Shown here one piece after another: positions 56,279-64,000 of a stretch of DNA of 64,000 bases. The position numbers and the translations under genes were made by a program. The stretch is from contig OY776497.1 in the NCBI GenBank assembly GCA_963675625.1, positions 1,674,001 through 1,738,000 of the forward strand. Reading direction: 5' to 3'. The stretch is from F22 sp963675625. GTDB taxonomy: Bacteria; Bacteroidota; Bacteroidia; Bacteroidales; Bacteroidaceae. The notes beneath the pieces were generated by a model. That model ran no database searches. It was given only the letters and a program-made list of their open reading frames with translations, and had not been told where the DNA came from. How positions within the stretch are numbered: position 1 is the first letter of the stretch; every line of letters starts with the position of its first letter.

Positions 56279-57640
56279 ATGACAAAAAGAGCAAATTTTG
56301 GGAGTAAGCTAGGGGTTGTTTTGGCCTCAGCAGGAAGTGCAGTAGGACTGGGGAATATATGGAGATTCCCTTTTGAGGCAGGCAACAATGGTGGGGCTGC
56401 CTTTATTATAGTGTACTTGCTCTGTGTTGCCCTACTTGGTTTGCCCGTTATGATTGCCGAATTTATGATTGGCCGACGTTCACGAGCCAATACAGCAGAA
56501 GCTTACAAAATCTTAGCTCCACGTACTCAATGGAAATGGGTAGGGCGATTAGGAGTGCTAACAGGCTTTCTTATTTTGTGCTATTATGGAGTTGTCGCAG
56601 GATGGACTTTAGAATATATCATGCAGGCCATAACCAATAGTTTTGCGGGTCACTCCAAGGAATATTTTACCCAGCATTTTGTTGAGTTTTCAAGCGGATA
56701 TCGTCCTTTGATTTGGTTGGTGCTATTTTCTTTGTTTACCCATTTTGTTATTGTACGAGGGGTTGAAAAGGGCATCGAACAATCTTCAAAGATTATGATG
56801 CCTATCTTATTTATTTTGATTATAGTATTGGTCGTTTTCGCCGTGATGTTGCCTGGTGCTCAAAAAGGAGTCGATTTTCTTATTCGTCCAGATTGGAGTA
56901 AAGTAACTCCCAAAGTCGTATTGAGTGCAATGGGACAAGCATTCTTCTCAATGAGCCTTGGTATGGGATGTCTTTGTACTTACGCTTCATATTTTAGTGA
57001 CAAAACCAATCTAGCCCGTACTGCTGGTAGTGTGAGTCTCATCGATACTTTTGTCGCATTGCTTTCAGGTTTTATTATTTTTCCAGCGGCCTTTGCTGTG
57101 GGTATTCAACCCAATGCTGGACCCAGTCTGGTGTTTATAACCTTACCGAATGTTTTTCAACAAGCATTTGGAGGAGCACCTGTATTAGCGTATGTATTCT
57201 CTTTGTTGTTTTATGTACTACTAGCTATGGCTGCTTTGACATCTACTATATCTATTCATGAAGTGATCACTGCATACGTGCATGAGACCTGGGCATTAAG
57301 TAGAAAGAAAGCAGCAAGGATTGTAACAAGTGTTTGTATTGTGATTGGAGTCTTCTGTGCATTGTCTTTTGGCCCTCTTAATCATGTGAGATTTTTTGGT
57401 ATGTCGATTTTTGACTTTTTCGATTACCTTACAGCCAAAATCATGTTGCCAACAGGTGGGATGCTTATTTCTATTTTTGCAGGTTGGTATTTAGATAAGC
57501 GAGGAGTTTTTCACGACGAATTGTCTAGCGATGGGCATTTACACAATGTCTTATATCGCACGTTAGTTATCCTATTGAAGTTTGTTGCTCCAGTGGCCAT
57601 CTTCCTGATACTACTCAACGAATTGGGTTTTTTCATCTAA
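56279..57640 (+). CDS. Sodium-dependent transporter (NSS family)
   Basis: A 453-residue neurotransmitter:sodium symporter homologue with 11-12 transmembrane helices. The N-terminus (GSAVGLGNIWRFPFEAGNNGGAAF) is the conserved helix 1 with the Na+ and substrate site, and GMGCLCTYASYF is in helix 6. It probably imports an amino acid. It starts 54 bp after its promoter and is followed 17 bp later by the HhH protein gene. Confidence 0.92.
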   Translation: MTKRANFGSKLGVVLASAGSAVGLGNIWRFPFEAGNNGGAAFIIVYLLCVALLGLPVMIAEFMIGRRSRANTAEAYKILAPRTQWKWVGRLGVLTGFLILCYYGVVAGWTLEYIMQAITNSFAGHSKEYFTQHFVEFSSGYRPLIWLVLFSLFTHFVIVRGVEKGIEQSSKIMMPILFILIIVLVVFAVMLPGAQKGVDFLIRPDWSKVTPKVVLSAMGQAFFSMSLGMGCLCTYASYFSDKTNLARTAGSVSLIDTFVALLSGFIIFPAAFAVGIQPNAGPSLVFITLPNVFQQAFGGAPVLAYVFSLLFYVLLAMAALTSTISIHEVITAYVHETWALSRKKAARIVTSVCIVIGVFCALSFGPLNHVRFFGMSIFDFFDYLTAKIMLPTGGMLISIFAGWYLDKRGVFHDELSSDGHLHNVLYRTLVILLKFVAPVAIFLILLNELGFFI

Positions 57641-57657
57641 CTTAAGGTACCAAAAAG

Positions 57658-58770
57658 ATGTTTCAGTATTTCAGACGATTCATTCGTAAATGTAGAATGC
57701 TCCTACGGGATGAATGGGAAAGGAAATACTCGACATGGCGTAGATGGTGGTTTGTAGTTAGTTTTCAGTGGAATAAGATGTATGCAGCAGATAAGCGTCA
57801 AATTGTTGCTATTCTCACGATGCTCATCTTTGTCCTTATTTTACTGAAGGTGATACCCGAAAGAAACACGCGTGACTATACTGATCAAGCCTTGAACAAG
57901 GCAGTTTCTCAATGGTCACAGCAACAACAGCAAGATAGTGTTCGGTATAGGCGAAAGCTAGAAGCCCGTTTTCAAAGTGTGCGTGCGGAGTTTCGCATTC
58001 AAGATAGTTTGCGTAGGCAAAGTTGGAAGAAAACATCTAGTACAAAGAAAAGAATACATCCCCTACGATTGGTCCATTTTGACCCCAATAAAGTAGATTC
58101 TGCATCTCTTGTGCAGATGGGACTTTCACAGTGGATGTCTTCCAATTTAGTCAAATATCGGAAAGCTGGGAAAATATTTGGTAAGGCAGAAGACTTACGT
58201 GTGCTATTTGGCATGTCTACAAACCTGTATGATTCCTTGTCGGCATATGTGTGTATTGATACCACATACGTTCGAAAAAAAAGGGAGATGAGGCGACAGG
58301 CTCTAAGAGATAGCTATCAGATGTGGATACCTAGGGATACAGTAGGGCATAAGGTTGATGTCATTAAATTAGTGCCAGGTGAGCATGTAGAACTGAATAG
58401 TGCCGATACGAGTCAATTAAAACGAATCCCAGGGGTAGGGAGTCGAATCGCCAAGAGGCTCGTAAGATATAGAAAACAACTTGGTGGATACGTTTCTGTG
58501 CATCAAGTTCGGGATATATACATCAATGACAGTTTGTTGAACCAGTGGGTGATACTAGATCCATCTCTTGTGCATACATTGTCAGTCAATCACTCAACTG
58601 TGATGCTTTTGAAAAAACACCCCTATTGCACCTATATTCAAGCCAAAGCTATAGTGCAATATCGAGTTAGATACGGAGCCATCCACAATATTCAAGAATT
58701 ACAGTATGTAGATGGCATGACCAAGCCAATGGTTCAGCGATTGGCGCCATATCTAGACTTTAGCCCGTAA
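57658..58770 (+). CDS. Helix-hairpin-helix protein (ComEA-like)
   Basis: A 370-residue protein with a single N-terminal transmembrane helix (about 43-62) and a basic linker. Three helix-hairpin-helix regions follow: one at about 140-190, one with LNSADTSQLKRIPGVGSRIAKRLVRY, and one with LLKKHPYCTYIQAKAIVQYRVRYG. Such domains bind DNA non-specifically. In transformable bacteria ComEA-like proteins take up DNA, but the function of the Bacteroidota members is not settled. It is 17 bp after the symporter gene. Confidence 0.85.
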   Translation: MFQYFRRFIRKCRMLLRDEWERKYSTWRRWWFVVSFQWNKMYAADKRQIVAILTMLIFVLILLKVIPERNTRDYTDQALNKAVSQWSQQQQQDSVRYRRKLEARFQSVRAEFRIQDSLRRQSWKKTSSTKKRIHPLRLVHFDPNKVDSASLVQMGLSQWMSSNLVKYRKAGKIFGKAEDLRVLFGMSTNLYDSLSAYVCIDTTYVRKKREMRRQALRDSYQMWIPRDTVGHKVDVIKLVPGEHVELNSADTSQLKRIPGVGSRIAKRLVRYRKQLGGYVSVHQVRDIYINDSLLNQWVILDPSLVHTLSVNHSTVMLLKKHPYCTYIQAKAIVQYRVRYGAIHNIQELQYVDGMTKPMVQRLAPYLDFSP

Positions 58771-58797
58771 ATAGCGCCGTTGTTATTAGTGTATGTA

Positions 58798-59586
58798 TTA
58801 TGGTTGAGTCTCTCCTTCGAGATATTGATCCAACATCATATGCTCTCCATCCCATACAGCATAAGAATAGTGAGTAATCCAATCTCCAAGCACCAATACG
58901 CGCGAACTACGTGTGAGCATTAGGTCAAGCATAAAGTGGCGATGTCCGAACATGAAGAAATTAATTGTTGGATGTGCTTTCAAATAGTCTTTGGCAAAGA
59001 TAATTAAAAACTCATTCTTTTCCCCCTTATATGGCTCGCCTGAAAGTGAACCGTCTTCGTATTGATGATTCAACCGACTTTTTTTAGCCCATTGTAGTCC
59101 AAAATCAATAGCCCAGCGAGGATGTAAGCAATTAAAACAAGAGCGAAGAAAAGAACTATGAAATAATTTACGTAAGAATACAAACTTCTTGTCTGTTTCG
59201 CCAAGTCCATCACCATGAGCTAAATAGAACTCTTGTCCCATAATGTCCAGTACTTGTGCCCCATAATGCAAGGTCATTCCACATTCCTTTTCAAAATAAT
59301 CGCCACACCACCAATCATGATTACCAGGGAAGAAGTGCACTTCTATACCCATATCAGTCATTTCAGCAATCTTACCGAAAAAACGCGTGTATCCTTTGGG
59401 CACGACCATCTTATATTCATACCAGAAATCGAAAATATCTCCTAGTAAATAAATTGCACGTGCTTTGTTTTTGATGCTATCCAAGAAATGCACTAAACGA
59501 CGTTCTTGAGTACGACGATGTTCGATGGCTAAGCAACCAAGGTGTGCATCGGAAAGAAAATATACGTGTTTTCTAGGTTCTGTCAT
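58798..59586 (-). CDS. lpxH: UDP-2,3-diacylglucosamine diphosphatase
   Basis: A 262-residue metallophosphoesterase of lipid A synthesis that makes lipid X from UDP-2,3-diacylglucosamine. The metal motifs are visible: SDAHLG, GDIFDFW, GNHDWW, AHGDG and GHRH. In Bacteroidota this family is annotated as LpxH or a close relative. It is on the opposite strand to the HhH gene, with convergent ends 27 bp apart. KdtA is encoded elsewhere in the window. Confidence 0.9.
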   Translation of the reverse strand: MTEPRKHVYFLSDAHLGCLAIEHRRTQERRLVHFLDSIKNKARAIYLLGDIFDFWYEYKMVVPKGYTRFFGKIAEMTDMGIEVHFFPGNHDWWCGDYFEKECGMTLHYGAQVLDIMGQEFYLAHGDGLGETDKKFVFLRKLFHSSFLRSCFNCLHPRWAIDFGLQWAKKSRLNHQYEDGSLSGEPYKGEKNEFLIIFAKDYLKAHPTINFFMFGHRHFMLDLMLTRSSRVLVLGDWITHYSYAVWDGEHMMLDQYLEGETQP

Positions 59587-59637
59587 AAGCTAGCCGAATA
59601 AAGTATATACGTTTATTATGTAGTAAATAATAGGATA

Positions 59638-59946
59638 TTATAAGAAGCCAAGATCAAGTTTTGCTTCTTCTGTCATCATGTCTTGATTCCATTCTGGCTC
59701 GAACACGAGGTTGACGCGACATTCTTTAATCCCTTTGATGCCTTCAACACGCATCTTAACATCCTCAATAATGAAATCGGCTGCTGGACAATTTGGGGCT
59801 GTGAGAGTCATTTCAATCTCTGCTATATCTTCGTCAGTAATGATAATACTATAGATCAAGCCCAAATCATAGACATTTACGGGGATCTCTGGGTCAAAAA
59901 CAGTTTTAAGGGCCTCGACTATTTTAAGTTGAAGTTCTTCTTGCAT
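59638..59946 (-). CDS. DUF59/MIP18 family protein (SufT-like)
   Basis: The open frame reaches 60054, but the ATG at 59946 (MQEELQLKIVEALKTV) is preferred (102 residues) and the promoter element lies just upstream. The protein matches the DUF59 family (TVFDPEIPVNVYDLGLIYSI, then TLTAPNCPAADFIIEDV with a conserved Cys). Such proteins help assemble or deliver iron-sulfur clusters. No suf genes are nearby. Confidence 0.9.
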   Translation of the reverse strand: MQEELQLKIVEALKTVFDPEIPVNVYDLGLIYSIIITDEDIAEIEMTLTAPNCPAADFIIEDVKMRVEGIKGIKECRVNLVFEPEWNQDMMTEEAKLDLGFL

Positions 59947-59975
59947 ATCTTCTCTTAGTTTTATTGTAATTTGCA

Positions 59976-59983
59976 CAAACGTA
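59976..59983 (-). promoter_or_regulatory. -7 element of DUF59 gene (TACGTTTG)
   Basis: Full TAnnTTTG match on the minus strand, 30 bp upstream of the chosen ATG, supporting the start at 59946. Confidence 0.65.
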
Positions 59984-60145
59984 CAGTAAAAACTTGAATT
60001 TACCAAATGGGCATAGGAAAAAGTAGGGCATATTGGTAAGAGTAGGCCTGTCAATTTACAATTTCTTATAAAAAATCCAACAGTTTATTCGGGCTAATAA
60101 GGGTTCATTTAGATACATTCTGTCGGTTAACTCATGAATTATTAC

Positions 60146-60153
60146 TACCTTTG
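60146..60153 (+). promoter_or_regulatory. -7 element of NCS2 permease gene (TACCTTTG)
   Basis: Full TAnnTTTG match 51 bp before the ATG. The leader of about 45 nt is too short for a purine riboswitch. Confidence 0.6.
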
Positions 60154-60203
60154 CGCTTTCCAAAAAACCATATTCATTCAAACTTCAAAAAGATAAAAAC
60201 AAA

Positions 60204-61547
60204 ATGAACATTTTGCAACGAGTTTTTGGGTTCAATCCCAAGACAATGACTCTTCGTACAGAGTTTATCGCAGGTCTTACGACCTTCCTGACGATGTCTT
60301 ATATTTTGGCTGTAAATCCAGGCTTGATGGAAACAGCTGGAATGGATAAAGGCGCTGCATTTACTGCCACGGCAATTGCTTCTGCTTTTGCTACAATTTT
60401 GATGGCTGTATTGGCCAAAGTTCCCTTTGCATTGGCACCAGGTATGGGTATCAATGCATTTTTTGCTTATTCACTAGTGCTAGGTATGGGCTATTCTTGG
60501 GAACAAGCTCTAACGGCTGTTTTAGTAGAAGGAATAGTTTTTGTAGTGCTTACTGTGTTCAATGTGCGCGAAGCTATTGTCAATAGTATCCCTGAAACCA
60601 TTCGTCATGCCATCACTGCTGGTATTGGACTTTTCATTGCTTTTATTGGTCTTAAGGGAGCTGGTATGGTGGTTTCAAATCCTGCCACATTTGTGACACT
60701 GGGTGAGTGGAATGCCTCATCAATTATTGCCTTCGTAGGTATTATATTGGCAGCTGTACTGATGAAACTACATGTAAGAGGAGCTATCTTTTACACCATT
60801 ATTGCTGTGACTATTATTGGTATTCCATTGGGGGTGACTCATTTACCAAAAGATTTTAATTTGATTGCAATTCCTCATTCGCTTGAACCTACTTTCTTTA
60901 AGTTTGACTTTAGTAAGTTGTTTACTTTTGATTTTGCTGTTGTCGTGTTCTCTCTTATTTTTATGGACTTATTCGATACATTGGGCACTCTTGTAGGTGC
61001 TTCCAATCGTGCTGGTATGGTCGATAAAGATGGCCGAATGCCACACTTGCGTCCAGCTTTGTTGACCGATTCAATTGGTACAATTTTCGGGGCGATATTA
61101 GGAACATCTACTGTGACTACCTATGTAGAGAGTTCAACAGGTATTGCTGCAGGTGGTCGTTCTGGACTTACCGCATTGTACACTGGGCTTTTATTTTTAG
61201 TGGCATTGTTCTTCTCTCCACTATTCTTGATGATTCCAAGTGCAGCGACTACTAGTGCATTGGTTATCGTGGGTGTCTTGATGCTTGAGTCAGGCCGTAA
61301 GATTAACTATAACGATATTACCGAGTCATTACCAGCCTTTATGACAATCATAATGATGCCATTGGCATATAGTATTGCCGAAGGGATTGTATTGGGTATG
61401 TTGACGTATGTGTCTGTGAAATTGTTGACAGGACGTTCCCGTGAGCTATCTGTTACTATGTATATTTTAGCAGTTTTCTTCTTGTTGAGATATGTAGTCA
61501 ACCAAGTAGGAGCCGACAATATAGTACATTGGTTTCAAAGCTTGTAG
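60204..61547 (+). CDS. NCS2 family purine permease (AzgA/PbuG type)
   Basis: A 447-residue membrane protein with about 12-14 helices. The conserved motifs are EFIAGLTTFLTMSYILAVNP at the N-terminus, GMGINAFFAY, and GTSTVTTYVESSTGIAAGGR, the AzgA-type substrate region. It probably imports hypoxanthine, guanine or adenine with protons. A strong terminator follows. Confidence 0.93.
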   Translation: MNILQRVFGFNPKTMTLRTEFIAGLTTFLTMSYILAVNPGLMETAGMDKGAAFTATAIASAFATILMAVLAKVPFALAPGMGINAFFAYSLVLGMGYSWEQALTAVLVEGIVFVVLTVFNVREAIVNSIPETIRHAITAGIGLFIAFIGLKGAGMVVSNPATFVTLGEWNASSIIAFVGIILAAVLMKLHVRGAIFYTIIAVTIIGIPLGVTHLPKDFNLIAIPHSLEPTFFKFDFSKLFTFDFAVVVFSLIFMDLFDTLGTLVGASNRAGMVDKDGRMPHLRPALLTDSIGTIFGAILGTSTVTTYVESSTGIAAGGRSGLTALYTGLLFLVALFFSPLFLMIPSAATTSALVIVGVLMLESGRKINYNDITESLPAFMTIIMMPLAYSIAEGIVLGMLTYVSVKLLTGRSRELSVTMYILAVFFLLRYVVNQVGADNIVHWFQSL

Positions 61548-61574
61548 TATATTAGAAATCATATAGATATAATA

Positions 61575-61612
61575 AAATGGGTGTACCAATTTACTTTGGT
61601 ACACCCATTTCT
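61575..61612 (+). terminator. Terminator after NCS2 permease gene
   Basis: A 15-bp stem AAATGGGTGTACCAA/TTGGTACACCCATTT (61575-61589 with 61596-61610). Confidence 0.88.
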
Positions 61613-61650
61613 TATAATAGGAATGATGTCTTAATCTATTGAAAGCTATC

Positions 61651-61742
61651 TCCTACACACGATAAGTAGAACCTCCTACACATGATAAGTAGGATATGCT
61701 TTACATGATAAGTAGGTCTTACTACACATGTGTAGTAGGTTT
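61651..61742. repeat. 23-bp tandem repeat, four units
   Basis: Units at 61651-61673, 61674-61696, 61697-61719 and 61720-61742 share CTACACATGATAAGTAGG. The second unit is an interrupted dyad (CCTAC...GTAGG), and the fourth becomes a perfect 18-bp palindrome TACTACACATGTGTAGTA (61720-61737). A short truncated copy (CACGATAAG) follows at 61745. The array lies between convergent genes (permease and proS) without a promoter role that I can see. Confidence 0.85.
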
Positions 61743-61775
61743 ATCACGATAAGATGCTGCATCTTTGTATTATAC

Positions 61776-63257
61776 TTAGTAAGCGCGAGCAAAGATAACA
61801 CGTTGCGCAGATGGCTTACCTGTAACCATACAAGTTCCTGGAGTCTTGTCGCCATCCAAAGGGATACAACGGATAGTCGCCTTAGTCTCTTCCTTGATGC
61901 GCTCTTCTGTTTCAGGAGTGCCATCCCAGTGACAAAGGAAGAATCCACCATCTTCGATTTTTTCTTTGAACTCATCATAGCTGTCGATGATATATGTTTT
62001 TTCTTTACGGTTGTCCAAAGCCTTTTGGAAGATATTTTCTTGAATTTCTTCAAGCAAGTTCGCTACATATTCTTCTATGCCTTCTACGCTGCGAGTTTCT
62101 TTTTCTAGCGTATCACGACGCATTACTTCGATAGTGCCATTTTCTAGATCACGGTTACCCATAACTAGACGTACTGGCACCCCTTTCAATTCGTAGTCGG
62201 CAAACTTAAATCCAGCACGTTTGTTATCTGCATTGTCATATTTTACAGAGACACCCATAGCCTTAAGCTTAGACACCATACCATCTACCTTGGTATTGAT
62301 TGCATCTAGTTGTTCTTGTCCTTTGTAAATAGGAACAATCACAACTTGGATAGGAGCAAGGTGTGGAGGAAGTACCAAACCGTTGTCATCAGAGTGTGTC
62401 ATAATCAAAGCACCCATTAGGCGAGTAGACACTCCCCAAGAAGTAGCCCACACATATTCCATTTTGTTGTCTTGGTTAGAGAACTGCACATCGAATGCTT
62501 TGGCAAAATTTTGTCCCAAGAAGTGTGATGTCCCACTTTGTAGGGCTTTACCATCTTGCATCATTGCTTCAATGGTGTAGGTATCTAATGCACCAGCGAA
62601 ACGTTCTGTGGCACTTTTAACTCCTTTAATAACAGGAACAGCCATGAACTTTTCAGCAAATTCACCATATATATTGATCATCTTTACTGTCTCCTCTTCG
62701 GCTTCTTCACGAGTCGCATGAGCGGTGTGCCCTTCTTGCCACAAAAACTCAGCAGTACGTAGAAACATACGAGTACGCATCTCCCAACGCATTACATTGG
62801 CCCATTGGTTACAAAGAATAGGTAGATCGCGGTAAGACTTGATCCAATTGCGGTAAGTATTCCAAATGATTGTTTCACTCGTAGGACGGATAATCAACTC
62901 CTCTTCTAGGCGTGCTGATGGGTCAACAACGACACCATTACCTTCTGGATCATTCATCAAACGGTGGTGTGTGACCACTGCACATTCTTTGGCAAATCCC
63001 TCAACATGTTCTGCTTCCTTACTAAGGAAAGACTTTGGGATAAGCAACGGGAAATAAGCGTTGACGTGACCTGTTTCTTTAAACATGTCATCAAGTTGGC
63101 GTTGTATCTTTTCCCATATTGCGTAGCCATATGGTTTGATAACCATACATCCGCGTACTGCTGACTGTTCAGCTAGGTCGGCCTTGACTACCAAATCATT
63201 GTACCACTGCGAATAACTTTCGCTGCGTTTTGTCAAGTTCTTTAGTTCTTTTGCCAT
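61776..63257 (-). CDS. proS: Prolyl-tRNA synthetase (archaeal/eukaryal type)
   Basis: A 493-residue class II synthetase that charges tRNA-Pro. The short form lacks the bacterial editing insertion, and its last residue is Tyr (RVIFARAY), a hallmark of the archaeal-type enzyme. Motifs include PTSETIIWNTYRNWI and the motif 2/3 region (MRWEMRTRMFLRTAEFLWQEGHTAH). A TATTTTTG element lies about 85 bp upstream. The downstream neighbour is the 23-bp repeat. Confidence 0.96.
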   Translation of the reverse strand: MAKELKNLTKRSESYSQWYNDLVVKADLAEQSAVRGCMVIKPYGYAIWEKIQRQLDDMFKETGHVNAYFPLLIPKSFLSKEAEHVEGFAKECAVVTHHRLMNDPEGNGVVVDPSARLEEELIIRPTSETIIWNTYRNWIKSYRDLPILCNQWANVMRWEMRTRMFLRTAEFLWQEGHTAHATREEAEEETVKMINIYGEFAEKFMAVPVIKGVKSATERFAGALDTYTIEAMMQDGKALQSGTSHFLGQNFAKAFDVQFSNQDNKMEYVWATSWGVSTRLMGALIMTHSDDNGLVLPPHLAPIQVVIVPIYKGQEQLDAINTKVDGMVSKLKAMGVSVKYDNADNKRAGFKFADYELKGVPVRLVMGNRDLENGTIEVMRRDTLEKETRSVEGIEEYVANLLEEIQENIFQKALDNRKEKTYIIDSYDEFKEKIEDGGFFLCHWDGTPETEERIKEETKATIRCIPLDGDKTPGTCMVTGKPSAQRVIFARAY

Positions 63258-63340
63258 TCTAATGTATATATTATTTATTCAATATCTTTTTCGTTTGGGC
63301 GTAATAAGCCCATCAATCTACATAATCCGATTTTAGGGTA

Positions 63341-63348
63341 CAAAAATA
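63341..63348 (-). promoter_or_regulatory. -7 element of proS (TATTTTTG)
   Basis: Full TAnnTTTG match on the minus strand, with a leader of about 77 nt. Confidence 0.6.
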
Positions 63349-63368
63349 CGACTTTTCTTCTGAATACA

Positions 63369-63399
63369 TTGTCAGTATACCACAAAAAGAGTACTTTTG
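63369..63399 (+). promoter_or_regulatory. Promoter of Nudix gene
   Basis: TTG (63369-63371) and TACTTTTG (63392-63399) with a 20-bp spacer, 37 bp before the ATG. Confidence 0.65.
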
Positions 63400-63435
63400 T
63401 GATAAACTAGTGATAATCAACAGGAAATACCGCCC

Positions 63436-63978
63436 ATGGAATCACCTAAATCCTCTTTGCATCCTTTAGAGCAGTTTCATTTCTGCCCTAAATGTGGTTC
63501 GTCAAAATTTGAAATACGCAATGCCAAAGCGAAGACTTGCCCCGACTGTGGTTTTGTCTATTATTTTAACCCTTGTTCGGCCACTGTCGCAATCATTATC
63601 AATGCAGCCAACGAATTGCTCGTCACTCGCCGAGCAAAAGCACCAGCACAAGGAACTTTAGATCTACCTGGTGGTTTTGTAGATCCTTATGAATCGGCAG
63701 AGATGGCGGTGATTCGAGAAGTGCAAGAGGAGACAGGCTTGGAAGTGCTAGAGACTGAATTCTTGTTTTCTATTCCCAATATTTATCCTTATTGTGGCTT
63801 TGATGTGCATACCACAGATCTTTTTATGCGTTGTCATCTAAAACAGTATGAACACTTTTATGCAGCAGACGATGTGGCCGAAAGTTTCTTCATGCCTTTT
63901 GATCAATTACGCGTAGAAGATTTTGGATTGACATCAATCAAACAAGGCATATCCAAATTGAAAGAGATGTTCGGTTAG
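63436..63978 (+). CDS. Zinc-ribbon Nudix hydrolase
   Basis: A 180-residue protein. An N-terminal zinc ribbon (FCPKCGSSKFEI, then TCPDCGFVYYF) is followed by a Nudix domain whose box (GGFVDPYESAEMAVIREVQE then ETG, matching GX5EX7REUXEEXGU) is intact. It hydrolyses a nucleoside diphosphate-linked substrate; zinc-ribbon Nudix proteins resemble NADH pyrophosphatase (NudC) but this one is shorter. It is complete, ending 22 bp before the window edge. Confidence 0.93.
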   Translation: MESPKSSLHPLEQFHFCPKCGSSKFEIRNAKAKTCPDCGFVYYFNPCSATVAIIINAANELLVTRRAKAPAQGTLDLPGGFVDPYESAEMAVIREVQEETGLEVLETEFLFSIPNIYPYCGFDVHTTDLFMRCHLKQYEHFYAADDVAESFFMPFDQLRVEDFGLTSIKQGISKLKEMFG

Positions 63979-64000
63979 TCAAAATAACTTGTAGAAAAAC

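Noticed and set aside
60154..60203. Purine riboswitch before the NCS2 permease gene
   Set aside because: The leader is only about 45 nt, too short for the aptamer.
61651..61742. CRISPR array
   Set aside because: The units are contiguous with no spacers and no cas genes occur. The same applies to 17040-17105.

Overview
The window comes from a member of the Bacteroidota, most likely order Bacteroidales. The evidence is internal. Promoters follow the TAnnTTTG -7 form of that phylum and lack Shine-Dalgarno sequences. The gene content includes DUF4292, DUF3316, DUF3244, DUF4249, TonB-dependent receptors, a FecI/FecR/STN-receptor cluster and an archaeal-type prolyl-tRNA synthetase. The 16S rRNA gene also has a Bacteroidales-like sequence. 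Genus cannot be fixed by eye. The DNA is AT-rich and looks like ordinary chromosome: no integrase, transposase, phage gene or CRISPR array was seen.

Layout. 0-3.7 kb: an envelope cluster (TPR protein cut by the left edge, DUF4292 lipoprotein, degenerate LytM/EnvC-like protein, LolD-like ATPase). 3.7-10.5 kb: FKBP lipoprotein and glyS on the minus strand, then parC, a DUF3316 protein and an S41 peptidase on the plus strand. 10.6-16.9 kb: two near-identical tRNA-Leu cassettes, then a complete rRNA operon with two promoters (16S, tRNA-Ile, tRNA-Ala, 23S, 5S, terminator). 16.9-17.4 kb: a gene-free stretch with four perfect DnaA boxes and a 22-bp tandem repeat. 17.4-27.1 kb: CtpA protease, PfkB kinase, a tRNA-Asn triplet, a small Cys protein, pepP, a beta-barrel protein, priA and a TPR/transmembrane/HTH regulator. 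27.3-36 kb: DUF3244 protein, a PgpH-type HD protein, gltX, kdtA, and a TonB receptor/DUF4249 pair. 36-40 kb: DUF177-rpmF-fabH-era-der. 40-47.5 kb: alkaline phosphatase, pta-ackA, lrgAB-like genes, an HMA-GNAT fusion and murF. 47.6-50.9 kb: a divergent HxlR/cupin pair, then folP-cdaA. 50.9-55.6 kb: ECF sigma, FecR, STN-TonB receptor and a ferritin-like lipoprotein. 55.7-64 kb: VanZ, a sodium symporter, a helix-hairpin-helix protein, lpxH, a DUF59 protein, an NCS2 permease, a 23-bp tandem repeat, proS and a Nudix hydrolase.

How the genes work together. Most are housekeeping genes for translation, envelope building, chromosome maintenance and acetate metabolism. Both ends of c-di-AMP turnover are present: the cyclase CdaA and a PgpH-type phosphodiesterase. 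Two TonB-linked loci are the accessory part. The one at 50.9-55.6 kb is the best candidate for an undescribed system, because a surface-signalling sigma/anti-sigma/receptor set is followed by a DUF2202-like lipoprotein in which an expected metal-ligand Glu appears to be His. Several long reading frames begin inside promoters or terminators, so their starts have been moved downstream; each case is noted in its entry.
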